This document shows, piece after piece, positions 43,801 through 54,599 of a stretch of DNA of 64,000 bases. Position 1 is the stretch's first letter. The number at the start of each line of letters is the position of its first letter. A program made the translations under genes and the position numbers. The notes beneath the pieces were generated by a model, which did not search any database, had not been told where the DNA came from, and saw nothing but the letters and a program-made list of their open reading frames with translations. Source of the DNA: Stichopus chloronotus (Eukaryota; Echinodermata; Holothuroidea; Aspidochirotida; Stichopodidae); the NCBI GenBank assembly GCA_021234535.1, contig CM037836.1, positions 32,392,769 to 32,456,768 on the forward strand, given 5' to 3'.

Positions 43801-46503
43801 TCTATTTAAAATAAGGCTCAAACAATGAAACAATGTTTTTTGTGGTGACTGAGACATACTCCATAAAGTTTGACTTTTCACTAACAAACTTCTAATTCAA
43901 AGCAACCAGACAGTTAAACGACTTTGCAATTGCTTACCAATACTTCATTTTTCATACACACAAAATCACTTTTGAACAAAAGCAACAAGTGGAGAGGGGA
44001 AGGGACCATATCAAAATGATTAACAAAATGTAAGAATGACATCCACATTCTGTATCACTTACAGGGTTTGACATTAACAAGTGCTGATATGAATGAGTAA
44101 TGTCATTCACTCAGCATTGACGAAAATTGTGGTCATGAAGGATTGCATGTATCTCTTACCTAAGGTAATTCACAAGTGGAGAAAGTTCCTAACACCAAAT
44201 TGTGGTTAAAGATTGTAATTATGCAAGTCAACAAAAGCAACCTCGAATGCTATCTTCCATCCCATGGGAGTGTTTACGGTGAATAAAACAACAAAGTACT
44301 TTGTAAATCTTGGCAAGGACTTGCTGGCTCCTGGGATATTCTCTGAACACTTAAAAAGTTGATACCAGTTATGTTAAGTGGTTGTCTGGAGAGGGCGAAA
44401 CAAACTTCGAATGTTCCACAAATTGAAAGAAAATGATAACATTAATCTCTCTAACAGCAAATCTCTGCTACTAAACATGAGTGACATTTACCCAAAGTAT
44501 CACAAGCTGAGCTTTTGAACACAGGACAGATCTTTGGAATGATAGAAATTATTATATTGATTTCAAGTCACATTACAATAATGACAAGTCTGCCATAAGG
44601 CAATTCAAATGACAGACATCATCTGCTCATCAAGTGCTAGCAATGTTGACACTTTGAAGTTCTGGCTGAATTCCATTGCTGAAATACCTTTGACCTCCAC
44701 AAAAAAACAGTAGAGACCATACACTCACAGTGGACTACCAACACACAAACTATATCCTCTATTAACCTCACATGAGGTTTGACCTCCATAAATATGACAG
44801 ACATCATCTATCCATTCAGTGTTACCAATAATAAGAGTTTAAGTTCCAGCAACATTTATTGCTGAGATATCTCCCCTACAGAAATGTGATGGTGATGCGA
44901 CACTTCTTGTAAACATGCTATCTCAAGAAAGGTAACCATGACTGATCTCATACTTGGTGTGTGGTAAAAGGTAAAAAGTGAAAAACCTTGTAAAAATGAC
45001 ATGACCTTTGGTTGCCATAAAACATGGCATCTTCTCATCAGTTCTTACCAATGGTAAGGGTTTGAAGTTACAACAACATTCTGTTGCTGTGATATCTCCC
45101 ATGATAGGTTTTCATACTTCAAGCTCTGGTGACCTCAAATGACCTTTGACCTCCATGAAAACAATAGGGATCATCTACTCATGATAGACTACCAACATAC
45201 CGACTTTGAAGTTTGAGATATCGTGTTTACAAGCCAAGGCATCACACACACGTACGCACACATACACCTACACGTTCCTTGTCTGCCTTTGGCAAGGAAT
45301 CAAACAATACTTTGCATTTTCTGGACTTTTTCTGGCCTTGTGCCAGCCATGTTACAAATAACCAAGGCAATAGGGCATGAGGTCAAGGCCAATTTATTGC
45401 TCACCAAGACCAAGAAATGAGAAATAGGTCTCAATGCTGGGGCTGGTCAGATGTCCTACAATGTGTTTAATAAGTGTGTAAAATAAACATTTCAACAGAA
45501 TATGAGAGCATGCTGCCTTCAGATAAAGTCCACAAATTATGGCAACATGTCAACTTGAACAGGAGTGGACTGAATCTCTGATCATCAATACTGAGATCTT
45601 ACCTGAGCACAACGTCCTACGGAACCATTGAATCTTCGGAATGGTACACATTGTTTGTGCTTGATGACATCATTCAAGAATTTGGTTGCCTTACGGATGT
45701 GCATGCGGCGGATGCAGGCAGCAGTTTCTCGGGTATTCTGCAGCAAAGAAGATGATAGTGGACCAAGCACATATTATAATGAACATAGTCAACTAAAACC
45801 ATTTTGCTGGCTCACTGCTACATTCATGCAAAAAAAAAATATACTCTGCTAAAAAAAATGTTGTAATACTTAATTAACAACTTAAGAAAAAGTGATGAAT
45901 GAAACATACCTTGAAATGCACCCTCCAGTATGGTCCCCGAGCTTTGCAAGCTGTAAAGAATCACACATTAATATGAGAAATAGTATTTTATAAATGTAAT
46001 GAAGACACAGATTTCTTCACAGCAACTTCCACAGCAGGTTTCAGACAAATTCAATCTGTTATTGCAATCCTTCTGTTAAAAAGAAATCGTAACCATTCAA
46101 GAACCACCCATTCTATAGCAGTATTACTATAACATTGTGTAGTTTCAGAGACATAGTTACCACTAAAAATGGTAGTACATGTGATGTATCCATATCATGC
46201 AAAGATAGAAAGAGATATCACATTGAAGGGATCAACCACTTGCACACATTCTATCAACCACACAAACATTAAGACTTTCACAGCAAAAGTCCATTACTTG
46301 GACACCAAACTTTTCAGTCAACTACATAGAGTGGAACATTGTTATTCTACGTAATAGTGCATACATGGCTGTAAACAGAAACTTTTCAGGGTATGAAATA
46401 TTATGAAAGGGGTGGTAAAGGGCTGTCAACATGTAATTTCCACCTGTAAGATAAATGACTTACTCTTTGCTGGGTTTTCTGGTTCATAGGAATAGCGAAC
46501 CAT
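31754..46503 (-). CDS. RPL17: 60S ribosomal protein L17 (uL22), complete, six coding exons
   Basis: uL22 is a core protein of the large ribosomal subunit; its beta-hairpin reaches the constriction of the nascent-peptide exit tunnel. Coding exons on the - strand, 5' to 3': 46503-46464, 45950-45910, 45737-45603, 39447-39349, 38324-38228, 31893-31754. They total 552 bases, 183 codons plus TAA, against 184 aa in human. The protein starts [13 protein letters not shown] and includes [77 protein letters not shown] and a Lys-rich tail. The start has a good Kozak context (A at -3, G at +4). Introns 3 (6.2 kb) and 5 (6.3 kb) are swollen by repeats. Gene identity is certain; the 5' UTR exon was not located. 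Confidence 0.98.
31894..34450. other. RPL17 intron 5, 3' part: no gene seen
   Basis: No recognisable exon, RNA gene or well-preserved element was found. The CCCAACCCTA word near 34063 resembles one end of a terminal-inverted-repeat transposon, but no partner end was found. Confidence 0.4.
34458..34684. repeat. Tandem duplication, ~112-bp unit
   Basis: Two copies begin TAGCAGTAATGAAATTATGT and contain CACACAATTGAG and AACACTTCAT. They differ by scattered substitutions. Confidence 0.9.
34855..35690. repeat. Dispersed repeat, copy 1 (CCCAAGGGC hairpin ends)
   Basis: It is extensively similar, in the same orientation, to 51229-51890. Shared blocks include GAGCCCAAGGGCACT, GGTTCCTTG, CATGAACTCT, AACATGACAAACATGCACCC and ACATGGAACCA. 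The CCCAAGGGCACT-GGTTCCTTG motif appears twice, about 330 bp apart. Confidence 0.8.
35690..38227. other. RPL17 intron 5, 5' part
   Basis: Only minor structure is seen: a short tandem at 37005-37055 (AGGAATTTCCCACGAGCGAC, ~21-bp unit). No coding or RNA gene. Confidence 0.45.
38228..38324 (-). CDS. RPL17: RPL17 coding exon 5 (tunnel hairpin)
   Basis: The acceptor is TATATGCAG and the donor AATC/GTAAGT. It encodes [19 protein letters not shown] and [13 protein letters not shown]. The last segment forms the extended hairpin that lines the exit tunnel in known ribosome structures. Confidence 0.97.
38325..39348. repeat. RPL17 intron 4: diverged DR1-type repeat units
   Basis: Units with TGACCTTTAACTT (about 38666) and CTCAAATGACCTTTATC (about 39000) belong to the same family as 42840-43790. 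The stretch ends in a CACACACGCCATCATGACTAG-like edge near 39150, similar to the edge of the 1.6-kb repeat. Confidence 0.6.
39349..39447 (-). CDS. RPL17: RPL17 coding exon 4
   Basis: The acceptor is TTATCACAG and the donor AAG/GTAAGA; it is exactly 33 codons. It encodes [20 protein letters not shown] then [13 protein letters not shown]. Confidence 0.97.
39448..41011. other. RPL17 intron 3, part with decayed DR1-type units
   Basis: Near 40220-40970 several GACCTCTGGTGACTTCAAATG-like and TGACCTTTGACTT (40731-40743) words mark old units. A G-tract (GGGGGGGG, GGGGGGG) lies at 40803-40818. No gene. Confidence 0.5.
41012..42527 (-). mobile_element. 1.6-kb dispersed repeat, copy B, carrying a gag-like fragment
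   Basis: This inverted partner of 9158-10745 has the hairpin AAAGCC-AAAA-GGCTTT at 41015-41030, TGATTCCTTGC at 41032-41042 and GCAAGGAATCA at 42517-42527. It lies in RPL17 intron 3, with the gag fragment in the sense direction of RPL17. Similarity to copy A is high along the whole length. Confidence 0.8.
41400..41716 (-). pseudogene. BEL/Pao-type gag fragment in copy B, broken
   Basis: The coiled part (41716-41456, with [19 protein letters not shown]) is longer than in copy A because the premature stop is absent. It ends at the same frame break before [12 protein letters not shown]. Beyond FEV a 5-base difference from copy A brings a stop. It is a relic, not a functional gene. Confidence 0.62.
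42840..43790. repeat. ~145-bp tandem array with perfect DR1 motifs
   Basis: Units contain TTCTTGAGATATCATGTTTA, CAAGGTTTTCACAA, TTGACCTCAAATGACC, TTTGACCTCCACCA and ACTCAATATGG. The DR1 word TGACCTTTGACCT is exact at 42930-42942, 43073-43085 and 43367-43379. Degraded versions sit near 43221 and 43508. Spacing is 141-148 bases. Confidence 0.85.
43791..45602. other. RPL17 intron 3, remainder
   Basis: It contains more diverged DR1-type units, including one exact TGACCTTTGACCT at 45140-45152, and a repeat edge with CACACGTACGCACACATACA and GGCAAGGAATCAAAC near 45240-45305. No coding sequence. Confidence 0.55.
45603..45737 (-). CDS. RPL17: RPL17 coding exon 3
   Basis: The acceptor is TTTGCTGCAG and the donor CAG/GTAAGA; it is exactly 45 codons. 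It encodes [20 protein letters not shown] through GSVGRCAQ, the conserved N-terminal core of uL22. Confidence 0.97.
45910..45950 (-). CDS. RPL17: RPL17 coding exon 2 (41 bases)
   Basis: The acceptor is TTCTTTACAG and the donor AAG/GTATGT. With the split codon it encodes [18 protein letters not shown] replaces the SNL usual in vertebrate sequences. The flanking residues and phase match the family. Confidence 0.95.
46464..46503 (-). CDS. RPL17: RPL17 coding exon 1 (start codon)
   Basis: The ATG is at 46503-46501, seven bases after an acceptor (CTGTTCAG at 46511-46518), so an upstream noncoding exon must exist. It encodes [13 protein letters not shown] plus one base; the donor is AAGA/GTAAGT. 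Confidence 0.96.
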
Positions 46504-46510
46504 CTTGATT

Positions 46511-49500
46511 CTGAACAGATTGATATAAGAAAGATACATTTGAAAATGCAAATTAATGGATCAAACAGACTTCAGAAAATTACTGAGCCTACATAACTAA
46601 GTCACTTCTCAGCATTTTGATCATTTTTACGATGACTGAATTAGTGATGACTGAGTTTAGTGATGACCTGCACTACACTGTGCCTAAGTCTGGCTGACCA
46701 TCTCTCTGAGCCTTCTGCAATAGGATAATCTATAGAATAGGCCTAGATGTATGTCCTACACAGAGTCAGTTGGGCTGTCAAACTTGCTTTTTGTACCTAA
46801 ATCCATTCTATGTACAGTAAGTGTCCATACATGTGATCACCAGTAATACAGTGAGTAGGTACAATTTTGTTCTCTTTTAGTACTATATCACACTATCAAT
46901 CCTCACATTCATCTCATACTGTTTAAGTTAAGTCATAATGACACATCCATGGAAACACTCCCTGATTCAAATCAATGGCAACAAAAAGGGTTCATTTTAT
47001 TCTCATTGTCACCAACCATATAGGTCACCAACCATATAGCCAACACACCTGATGAATAATTTAGAGAAAAGGAATTTATACTTCCAGTTCCTTACAAATG
47101 ATCATTCCTCTTTTGCAACAATTATCTGGATTTTTAATTGCTTAGTTAAGAATTCCACAGCTTATCGCGCAAACGTATATTATTCTTCTGACAGTCTGAA
47201 GTACCCATAATGATCAAGCTGTTATGAAACTGGTTTCTAGGGCTACTGATCAAAAGTGAATTTTTTCTACTGAAATTCAGAGAATTTTCTCATTTTTGAG
47301 AAAGTTTCTAAAATAAGACATTTTGTTAAAGAATCAGAATCAATATATCAAAGGAACTATTTAAACACTATGTGAAACATAATGCATTATTCGAACTCAG
47401 CACAACAGCTGCAGCTGACCAAAACACAAGTTGGAATCAACTGCAGCGTGCCCAGTCCACATGAAAACACAAGGGGGAGGGGGGGTGGTAAAACTACTGC
47501 TACTGTAGCGCTATATATTAATCACTACCGTCAACAAAGCCCTCTTTCTACAAATACAAATCTTGAATCTCAATATTTCAAAGTGGCTAATCGACTTGGT
47601 TCACAAAATTCATGATACTTTGTCAAATCTGCTACATATTACTCATATGTTGATGGTAAATGGTCAAACTAAGCGTTCTGAAAATCTGACACATAACTGA
47701 AGTAACAATGGTAGGGTAGTTCATGATCAAAATCACTGATTGCAAATCTATGACCAGACACTTTTTACCATATGATAATCAGCATAGGAAACGTCTGTAC
47801 AATTTACAACAATACAAAATAACCACTATACAAAATTACAAAAAAGGACAATTTCTTACATTAGCACTAACTTCACAGTAAAAGTAGGGATAGACACATG
47901 ACTAATGAGGCTGATTAAAAGTATTGGCATACAATAGGTTTCTCCAAAATTGTAAAAAAATAGGCAATATCAATCAACTCAATAAGCCTCTTTACAGGGA
48001 AAATGTGGTCATCCCAATTTGTACTAGCATAGTCCCCTCCTAATTTAAGTCTCCTCCTAATTTATGGTTGGCTCTTTAGCATCAAGTGACAATATTTTTG
48101 TTACTCGATTGCTAAATTTTAGTGTTTGCATGAGTTATGAGAAAAACCTGTGTACCCACACATGTTACTATACTCAGGTCTCATTTCACTACCCGGGGTC
48201 AAAAAAAAAGTACATCGATATCCTACAGTTGACACAGTTTTATTATTTCTGAGTGCCATGATTGTTGCTGTTTTCTACCTAAATGATGTTTATAAAAGTT
48301 AATTTGTTACTTTGTTGCTTCTCAAACATAAATTGGCAAGTGACTAAGCGCCGTTCTCCACCTGCGGAGCAAACGTTTGTTCTGCACCGTATGCTGGTTC
48401 AGTGGTTGCATTTCATGGATAGGAGGTTATTAACAGCCAGCCACACAAACTGCCTGACAACCAACAAAATGGCCGCAGACCGCTTGCCTTGCAAATTCGT
48501 ATTTATAACTGTCGGAGAGTTATTTTATGATTACGTTTGATTTGAGGTCGCAGGTACATAAAGAGTGTTAATACAAACATATAGGCATAACTAAGGCTTA
48601 AGTAATGTTGTACTTGTAGTCAAAATGAGGATCGAAAAATAGGCCTAGTTTCGTGTACCGTTAGAAAGAGTGTCGAACCATGTAGATATATTATAAATAG
48701 GGCATAGTCTAGTACAACGTGGGGGACGCCTGCGGCCTACTGTAGCCTGTAGGCTACAGTATGTTATCAATAACGCTCAACCCTAACCCCGGCCAACGTT
48801 AAATAACATTACCACGTAAGTTAGAGATGGTATGGTTTCTACATTTCGACATAGACTACAGGAATCAGCAACCCTTTGCACCGAACAGACTTGTCTTGGA
48901 TGAATGACAATTCTATAAGCTTAATTGGTTGTTCGGGGCTGCTTTCACTAATTCAGCAAGCTGCAGCAAGCCAACATTATAGTATTTTCAGCTTTGTTAG
49001 GGGCCTAGCCGTGCACCAAACTATACTGATAGATGTATACTTTTTGTGGAGTAACGACAGCCTATCACTAACTGTATGTGTAAAACTTTCCTTCTCATCG
49101 GTAAAAATGAATCGTCATAAAATAATATATGACCATGAATATGCTGAATGAAACTCGATTGAAAAGATGCTTAATTATCAAACGTCACATTCGCTGCCAC
49201 TATCTTATACTAAGTCAGCACCAAAGAGAAGATTTTAGCAGATTCAAGAAATTTGTATGTGCCTGACGCACTACCTGTGACGAGACCCTCCTGTAAAAAG
49301 GTAGACTACAGTGATGATGGGTGCCATTACGTATGGAACGCGAAAGTATCTATTTTTCCCTGGAATCGTGGAACGTAGTGTTGTCACCTAAGAATTTTTT
49401 TCAACTTTTCGTACGTACGAAAATCTTTTCGACAGTTCAAAATTTTTTTCGAACATTCGAAAATCTGCTGGTGTCCTTTTGCTTTGGTTGTCTCAATGTG

Positions 49501-49602
49501 AATTGAATTGCAAAGCTGTACTGAGTTCTAGAAGGCCTGTGTTAGAATAAATTCGACACTTATGGTTCAGCTTCGTTGAGTCCAGTGAAATAATGTACCA
49601 AG
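46511..49602. other. RPL17 5' UTR intron and presumed upstream region
   Basis: An acceptor at 46511-46518 requires a noncoding first exon on the - strand further right. No convincing pyrimidine-tract (TOP) start with a donor could be fixed. CpG content rises near 48350-48800, which also holds a near-palindrome (TACTGTAGCCTGTAGGCTAC); this is a possible promoter. A perfect palindrome TTTTCGTACGTACGAAAA is at 49406-49423. Confidence 0.35.
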
Positions 49603-49606
49603 TTAA

Positions 49607-50015
49607 AGGGGAAATCCGGGTTTATTTTCACAATTTATTTCACTAAAATTCCCCACCGGTATCGTACGTACAATGAGGTATAACTAACAAATATGATCAA
49701 GATTATCTCAAAACATGTGGACAATTTCGAGAAAAGAGTCAAATTCGCAAAACATCGGTTAACTTGGAAAGTCTGTAACATCCATATTCATCGAATTAAA
49801 CATGAATATTCAATACTATCACCTTTTCAAGGTATGAGGAGGTGTGACTAAACAGTTTCATACGCAATTAATTAATTAAAGCAATAATTACCATTTCTTC
49901 TACCTTCAAGCACCTCCCCAACGTCTCGATATTTCGGTGAACAATCAGTTTAGAAAGAAAAGTCAAGAAAAATCAACTAAAGGTGAATTTTCTCAGTCAA
50001 ACCCTGATTTCCCCT
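49607..50015. mobile_element. piggyBac-like MITE, 409 bp, TTAA flanks
   Basis: Terminal inverted repeats AGGGGAAATCCGGGTTT (left) and AGGGGAAATCAGGGTTT (right, reverse complement) match at 16 of 17. Both ends are flanked by TTAA (49603-49606 and 50016-50019), the target duplicated by piggyBac-type transposases. No transposase is encoded, so it is non-autonomous. The superfamily is inferred from TTAA alone. Confidence 0.8.
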
Positions 50016-50034
50016 TTAAAAGTTGCCTTTGAAT

Positions 50035-50195
50035 CACAAAATACACATAACGTGCTAAAATCATGTCTCGAGAAGACCTTTCCTGCATGATAGAACATGA
50101 CGTGATATCCAGATATACCATAATGGTTACAGTATGTTTCTCTCAAGGAGGCATAAACATGTAGGATATCATAGGGGATTGGCCGCTTACAGAAG
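50035..50195. mobile_element. Solo arm of the foldback element
   Basis: This segment matches one arm of 7571-8058 (ACATAACGTGCTAAAATCAT, GAACATGACGTGATATCC, ATAATGGTTA, GGCATAAACATGTA). No inverted partner was found nearby. It begins about 15 bases after the piggyBac-like MITE. Confidence 0.75.
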
Positions 50196-51228
50196 ACAAA
50201 ATTTGACTATGCATTATGCGAAGATAAGTTACATAACACTGACTTCTTACCAGTATTTTCCTTATTTTCTTATTGGGTGACTCTTCTGCAACATCTTCTG
50301 CCTGCTGTCCCTTCTTAACACTGTTTCGTTCTCATTGTCCTCAGTGTACTAAACGTATGACTATGGTTAATTTTGTAAGGATAGCGCGTAATGTAACGAT
50401 AATGTGTAGCACTTGTTTTGGTATAATCATGCATGATGTCATTAGAAAAGAAAGGAGCAAACAAAAATAAACACTGTACTTTTGCGCCTTCCATTGCAAG
50501 AATACTGTTTTAATGCACATGCATAATCCAGGCCGGGAATTAAGGTGCATGTGAACAATGCAGTGAAATAATAAACACACTGCAATATTTCCCTATCACA
50601 AACAATGGATCGGTCGATAACGTATCAAGACAGCGTGCATGCATACAATGGATGGAGCTGTGACCATCCGAAATCTTAGAACACGTCAATAATGTGTTCA
50701 AGTTTTCCGGTTGACAGCGAATTAGTTTTCACGAATTAACGACGTTTTACGATACAAGTTATATTGAAAACGGAATAAATTTTGGAGGCTTAAGAAATTT
50801 GAAGGCTTTAATGGCTTTTGGGGGCAAAATAAGTGCGGAAGACAAAGTTTTTTTTTTTTGGGGGGGGGGGGGGGTTGAAGGCCTAATTACTTGGCACCAA
50901 ACGGCGTGCCACACGCTAGCTTTCTACCCAAGCTAGTTTCAAAATACATATCCGAGGATCTCTTCGATACTAGTCTTAGACTTGATCTTTCCCCTTCCAA
51001 AATTCGCACAACGCCTGCTGTTAGTGTGACGACGAGTACTCTTGAAATTGTTATATCCTCGAATTGCTTTCGACTAGTATATCTTATTAAAAATCAAGTT
51101 GGGTTTATCTGTAATTTGGATATGAAAGCAGGTGGGTTGAAGTGTATGTTGCTGTGAACATAGAGGCAATTGACGGAATTTTGACGATGTTATGGTTTTG
51201 TACAACGTTTTATGTCGATGGAAGTAAA
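50196..51228. other. No gene seen; long T/G tract
   Basis: At about 50849-50876 a run of 10 T is followed by some 17 G. Open frames here are short and resemble nothing. Confidence 0.4.
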
Positions 51229-51890
51229 AAACAAGAGCCCAAGGGCACTCTGGTTCCTTGCCCAGATGGAGAGCATAATGTTACTTATGAAGTAAAAAAG
51301 GAGCATATTGCATTATTTTGTACTATAGCCTATATGGTCCATTTCTGACCATGAACTCTCACTTTTGTAACATAAAATCTGTAGAGAGAGAAACATATTT
51401 CATGCTTCTATAAAATGGCCGATTTCAGACACCAAACATGACAAACATGCACCCACATGGAACCATTTCCATAGCACTAATGTGACCAACCATCAACAGT
51501 GTTACATACAATTTGCAAGAGAAGAAGTATTTTGCATGATTTCACAACAGCCTATAGGGGCACTATGGTTCCTTGTACTTGGAATATACATACATATAAA
51601 ATGATATGCCTGAGATCATAAATGTCAAAGAAGCCATTTCAATTAATGCAATGAATTGAAGATGTTGATTTCTGCAATATACAGCAATATCCCATTCATT
51701 TTACAAAACACAAACAGCTGTGTATCTCTCATTTCAAGAAGGGGCTCTGCAAATTGCAATACGGCTTATCCCATCTATGCCCCTTTAAAGTCCAATCAAC
51801 TGATAGCATGCCCTGGATGGAACTACTGGGGTCTAGTTTAAACTGGTAAGAACACCAACTGACTTATTGCACACTGACGCAAGGAACCAA
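51229..51890. repeat. Dispersed repeat, copy 2 (CCCAAGGGC hairpin ends)
   Basis: See 34855-35690. The left edge reads AACAAGAGCCCAAGGGCACT, then CTGGTTCCTTGCC. A second GGGGCACTATGGTTCCTTG motif occurs near 51558, and the right edge has GCAAGGAACCAAAAATG. Both copies keep the same internal order. Confidence 0.8.
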
Positions 51891-52699
51891 AAATGCATAA
51901 ACGTCTTCACTTACATAGAAAAGTCTGTTGACATCTAGCGTAAAATCTAACCTCACGGTACGGAAAATTAAAAGTGCCATGAAGAGTCAGCTTTCCATAG
52001 AGAATATGGCAGGTTAGACACGTTAGACACAATTTGCATTGCTGCAACGAGTTGAGAAATAGACCAATTGACCAATTAAATACACGAAAATGTGATTATT
52101 CTTTTATGCATTGGGGAGTGTGTTTGTGTACTACGGCAGTTGTTAGATTATCTTCCTTTCACGTGTAGTGTTTTGTTTTGCAGGCACACTCACTGTGCCA
52201 AAAGCAGCTGTGTGTCTATTTGGCTAGGGCTTCTATTGGGCTATACCAAATGCTAGTAAAAAAATGCGTTTATTATTTTCAACCTTGTTTCAAAAAGGTA
52301 ATTCGGTTAGCCATGCATAATCTTACCCGAGGTCCTCTATACAATGACTCAAATATGAAACAGATAGGATGTATACTAAAAAGGAAAGAACAGGTGTAAA
52401 AGACATTACAACTTTTAAGAAAAAACTTTAAAAATTTTTTTAAAAATTTGAGATAGAATATGGCAACATTATAAGGATATAAATTTGAAACTATTAGATT
52501 GAAAGCAGAATGAGATGTACATAATCTTTACTTAGACGCTTAAAAAGCATATGAAGTGAGGAAATTCTTTTCTAATTCATTGACATGGACATGCGCTGTT
52601 TCACCAACAGAACGACTACCCCTAGAACGTGCATTAGAACGGCTGGCCATATATCGAGCGGGGATGTGTACGGGCGTCTCACGCCACCTCAAAAAGCAC

Positions 52700-53720
52700 C
52701 ATATTACTTGGCCTATCAATTACAAATAAAATAAAAATCAGGAGTTTAAATTACACCGGGACCCTACCTATTGGGCGCTGGAATGAAAAAATCACGAAAA
52801 TATTTTTCAAAATATAGGCTATAATTACACAGGTTATTTCGTAAGAGGTCACACGAAATGGTGCCCCACATAACCGAGGACGGTCGCTGCACTACGTCAC
52901 ATGTTATTACGTAATCACCATCTGACATGGTCTGAATTTTATCTTTTTTTGGTTCAATTCCATCAACATAGAGTGTATCAATTACAAATGACATCAATAT
53001 CGTGAGATTAAATTAAACCGCAACTCTACTTTATCGGCGATGGACTGAAAAAATCACGAATAGTAATTTTTAAAAAAAATAATTACCAATGACATTTCCA
53101 AAGGGGTCACACAAAATGGTGTTGTGCATAGCCGAGGACGGTCACTGCACTACGTCACATGTGATTACGTAATTACCATATGACATGGACTGAATTTTAT
53201 CGTTTTTGGTTCAATTTCATCAACGTAGTGCCTATCAATTCAAAATCGTGAGTTTAACTAAGACCGGGACCGTACCTTATAGTCAATGGAATAAATAAAA
53301 CCACAAATAATAATTTAAAAAAATATAATTACACATGACATTTCGGAAGAGGTCACATAAAATAATACGGTGCATAACCGAGGACGGTTGCTGCACTACG
53401 TCACATGTGATTATGTAATCATTATATTACTTGGACTGAATTTCCATCGTTTTTCCTTCAATCTCAATCAACATAGGACCTATTAATTACAAATGACCTA
53501 CAAATCTGGAGTTTTAATTACACCAGGACCCTACCTAATTGGCGATGGAAAGAAAAAACAAGGAAGATAATTATTTTAAGAATATAATTACATATGACGT
53601 TTCGGAAGAGGTCAAACAAAATAGTGCCGTGCATAGCCGGGGACGATCTCTGCACTACGTCACATGTGATTATGTAATCACCATGTTACCATTTACTGTC
53701 AAAGTTACTTTCAAAATTTA
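52700..53720. repeat. Four-unit ~250-bp tandem array with bZIP-type palindromes
   Basis: Anchors CCGAGGACGGT fall at 52874, 53132, 53378 and 53637 (variant), 246-259 bases apart. Each is followed by CTGCACTACGTCACATGT and then GATTACGTAATC or a close variant. Other conserved parts are ATGACATTTCGGAAGAGGTC and ACTGAATTTTATCGTTTTT. Units are diverged, so the array is not young. Confidence 0.88.
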
Positions 53721-54084
53721 AGTCAACATCAAATATGGTAAGAGGGAAATACATGATGTAAAGGAGACCCCATCAACCTGTCTTTTGGGTTTCATGTACA
53801 CTATAAAACAAAACATCTATTAATTTATGTCAAACCTCAATTACTGGTCTTGGGGTTTCATGTACAGGCAACGATTTGCATACCACGAAGCATTGTCTTT
53901 GGATTACCTGTGAAGGCCACTTAAACTTTAAGTAAACATTAAATATGGTTAGAAGGAAATACATGATGTCAATTAGACCCCAATTACTGGCCTTGTGCGG
54001 TTTCATGTACATTGTAAAAGTAAGACATTACCTATGAATTCATGTCCATTGGATTTCCTGGGTAATTAAAAATGTCAACGAAAA

Positions 54085-54420
54085 GAAAAAAAAATTGTCA
54101 TTTTGCCGAGATAACACAACTCGTCAAAAAAGCAAAATTTGGAAATTGTCATTTTGTTGAAATAGAGCATTTTGCGAAAAATGGCAAATCCTGAAAATTG
54201 TCATTTTGCCGAGTTCGAACATCTGGACAAAGTGACAAAATTCGGAAAATTGACTCTCCCGTTTTGATGTTCTAACTCGGGAAGGTGACAATTTTCCGAG
54301 TTTTGCCATTTTGACGAGATGTTCTAACTCGGCAAAAATACAATTTGGGGAATTTTGCCATTTTGGCAAGATGTTCTTAGTCAAACAAAATGACTTTTTT
54401 TCCCGAATTTTGCTATTTTG
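54085..54420. repeat. Imperfect inverted repeat built of TTTTGCC/GGCAAAA words
   Basis: The left arm (about 54150-54235, CATTTTGCCGAGTTCGAACA) returns inverted at about 54270-54340 (TGTTCTAACTCGGGAAGGTG, ACAATTTTCCGAGTTTTGCC) around a centre near 54253. The core word also recurs every 60-70 bases to about 54600. It yields a spurious open frame on the - strand. Confidence 0.7.
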
Positions 54421-54599
54421 ATGAAATGTTTTATCTTGGCAAAATGATAAGTTTTCGAATTTTGTGACCTTGATGAGATATTGTAACTAGGCAAAGTGAC
54501 AATTCTCAGAATTTTAATGTTTGACAAGTTGATTAAATCGAGAATTTCCGATTTTTGTTATTTTGAAGATTTTATTTAAGTCGTCAAAATGTCAATTCT

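Noticed and set aside
45500..45600. Box C/D snoRNA-like words in an RPL17 intron (TTGATGA and CTGA on the - strand), as vertebrate RPL17 hosts such RNAs
   Set aside because: No closing terminal stem, the C box is off consensus, and no rRNA guide segment could be recognised.
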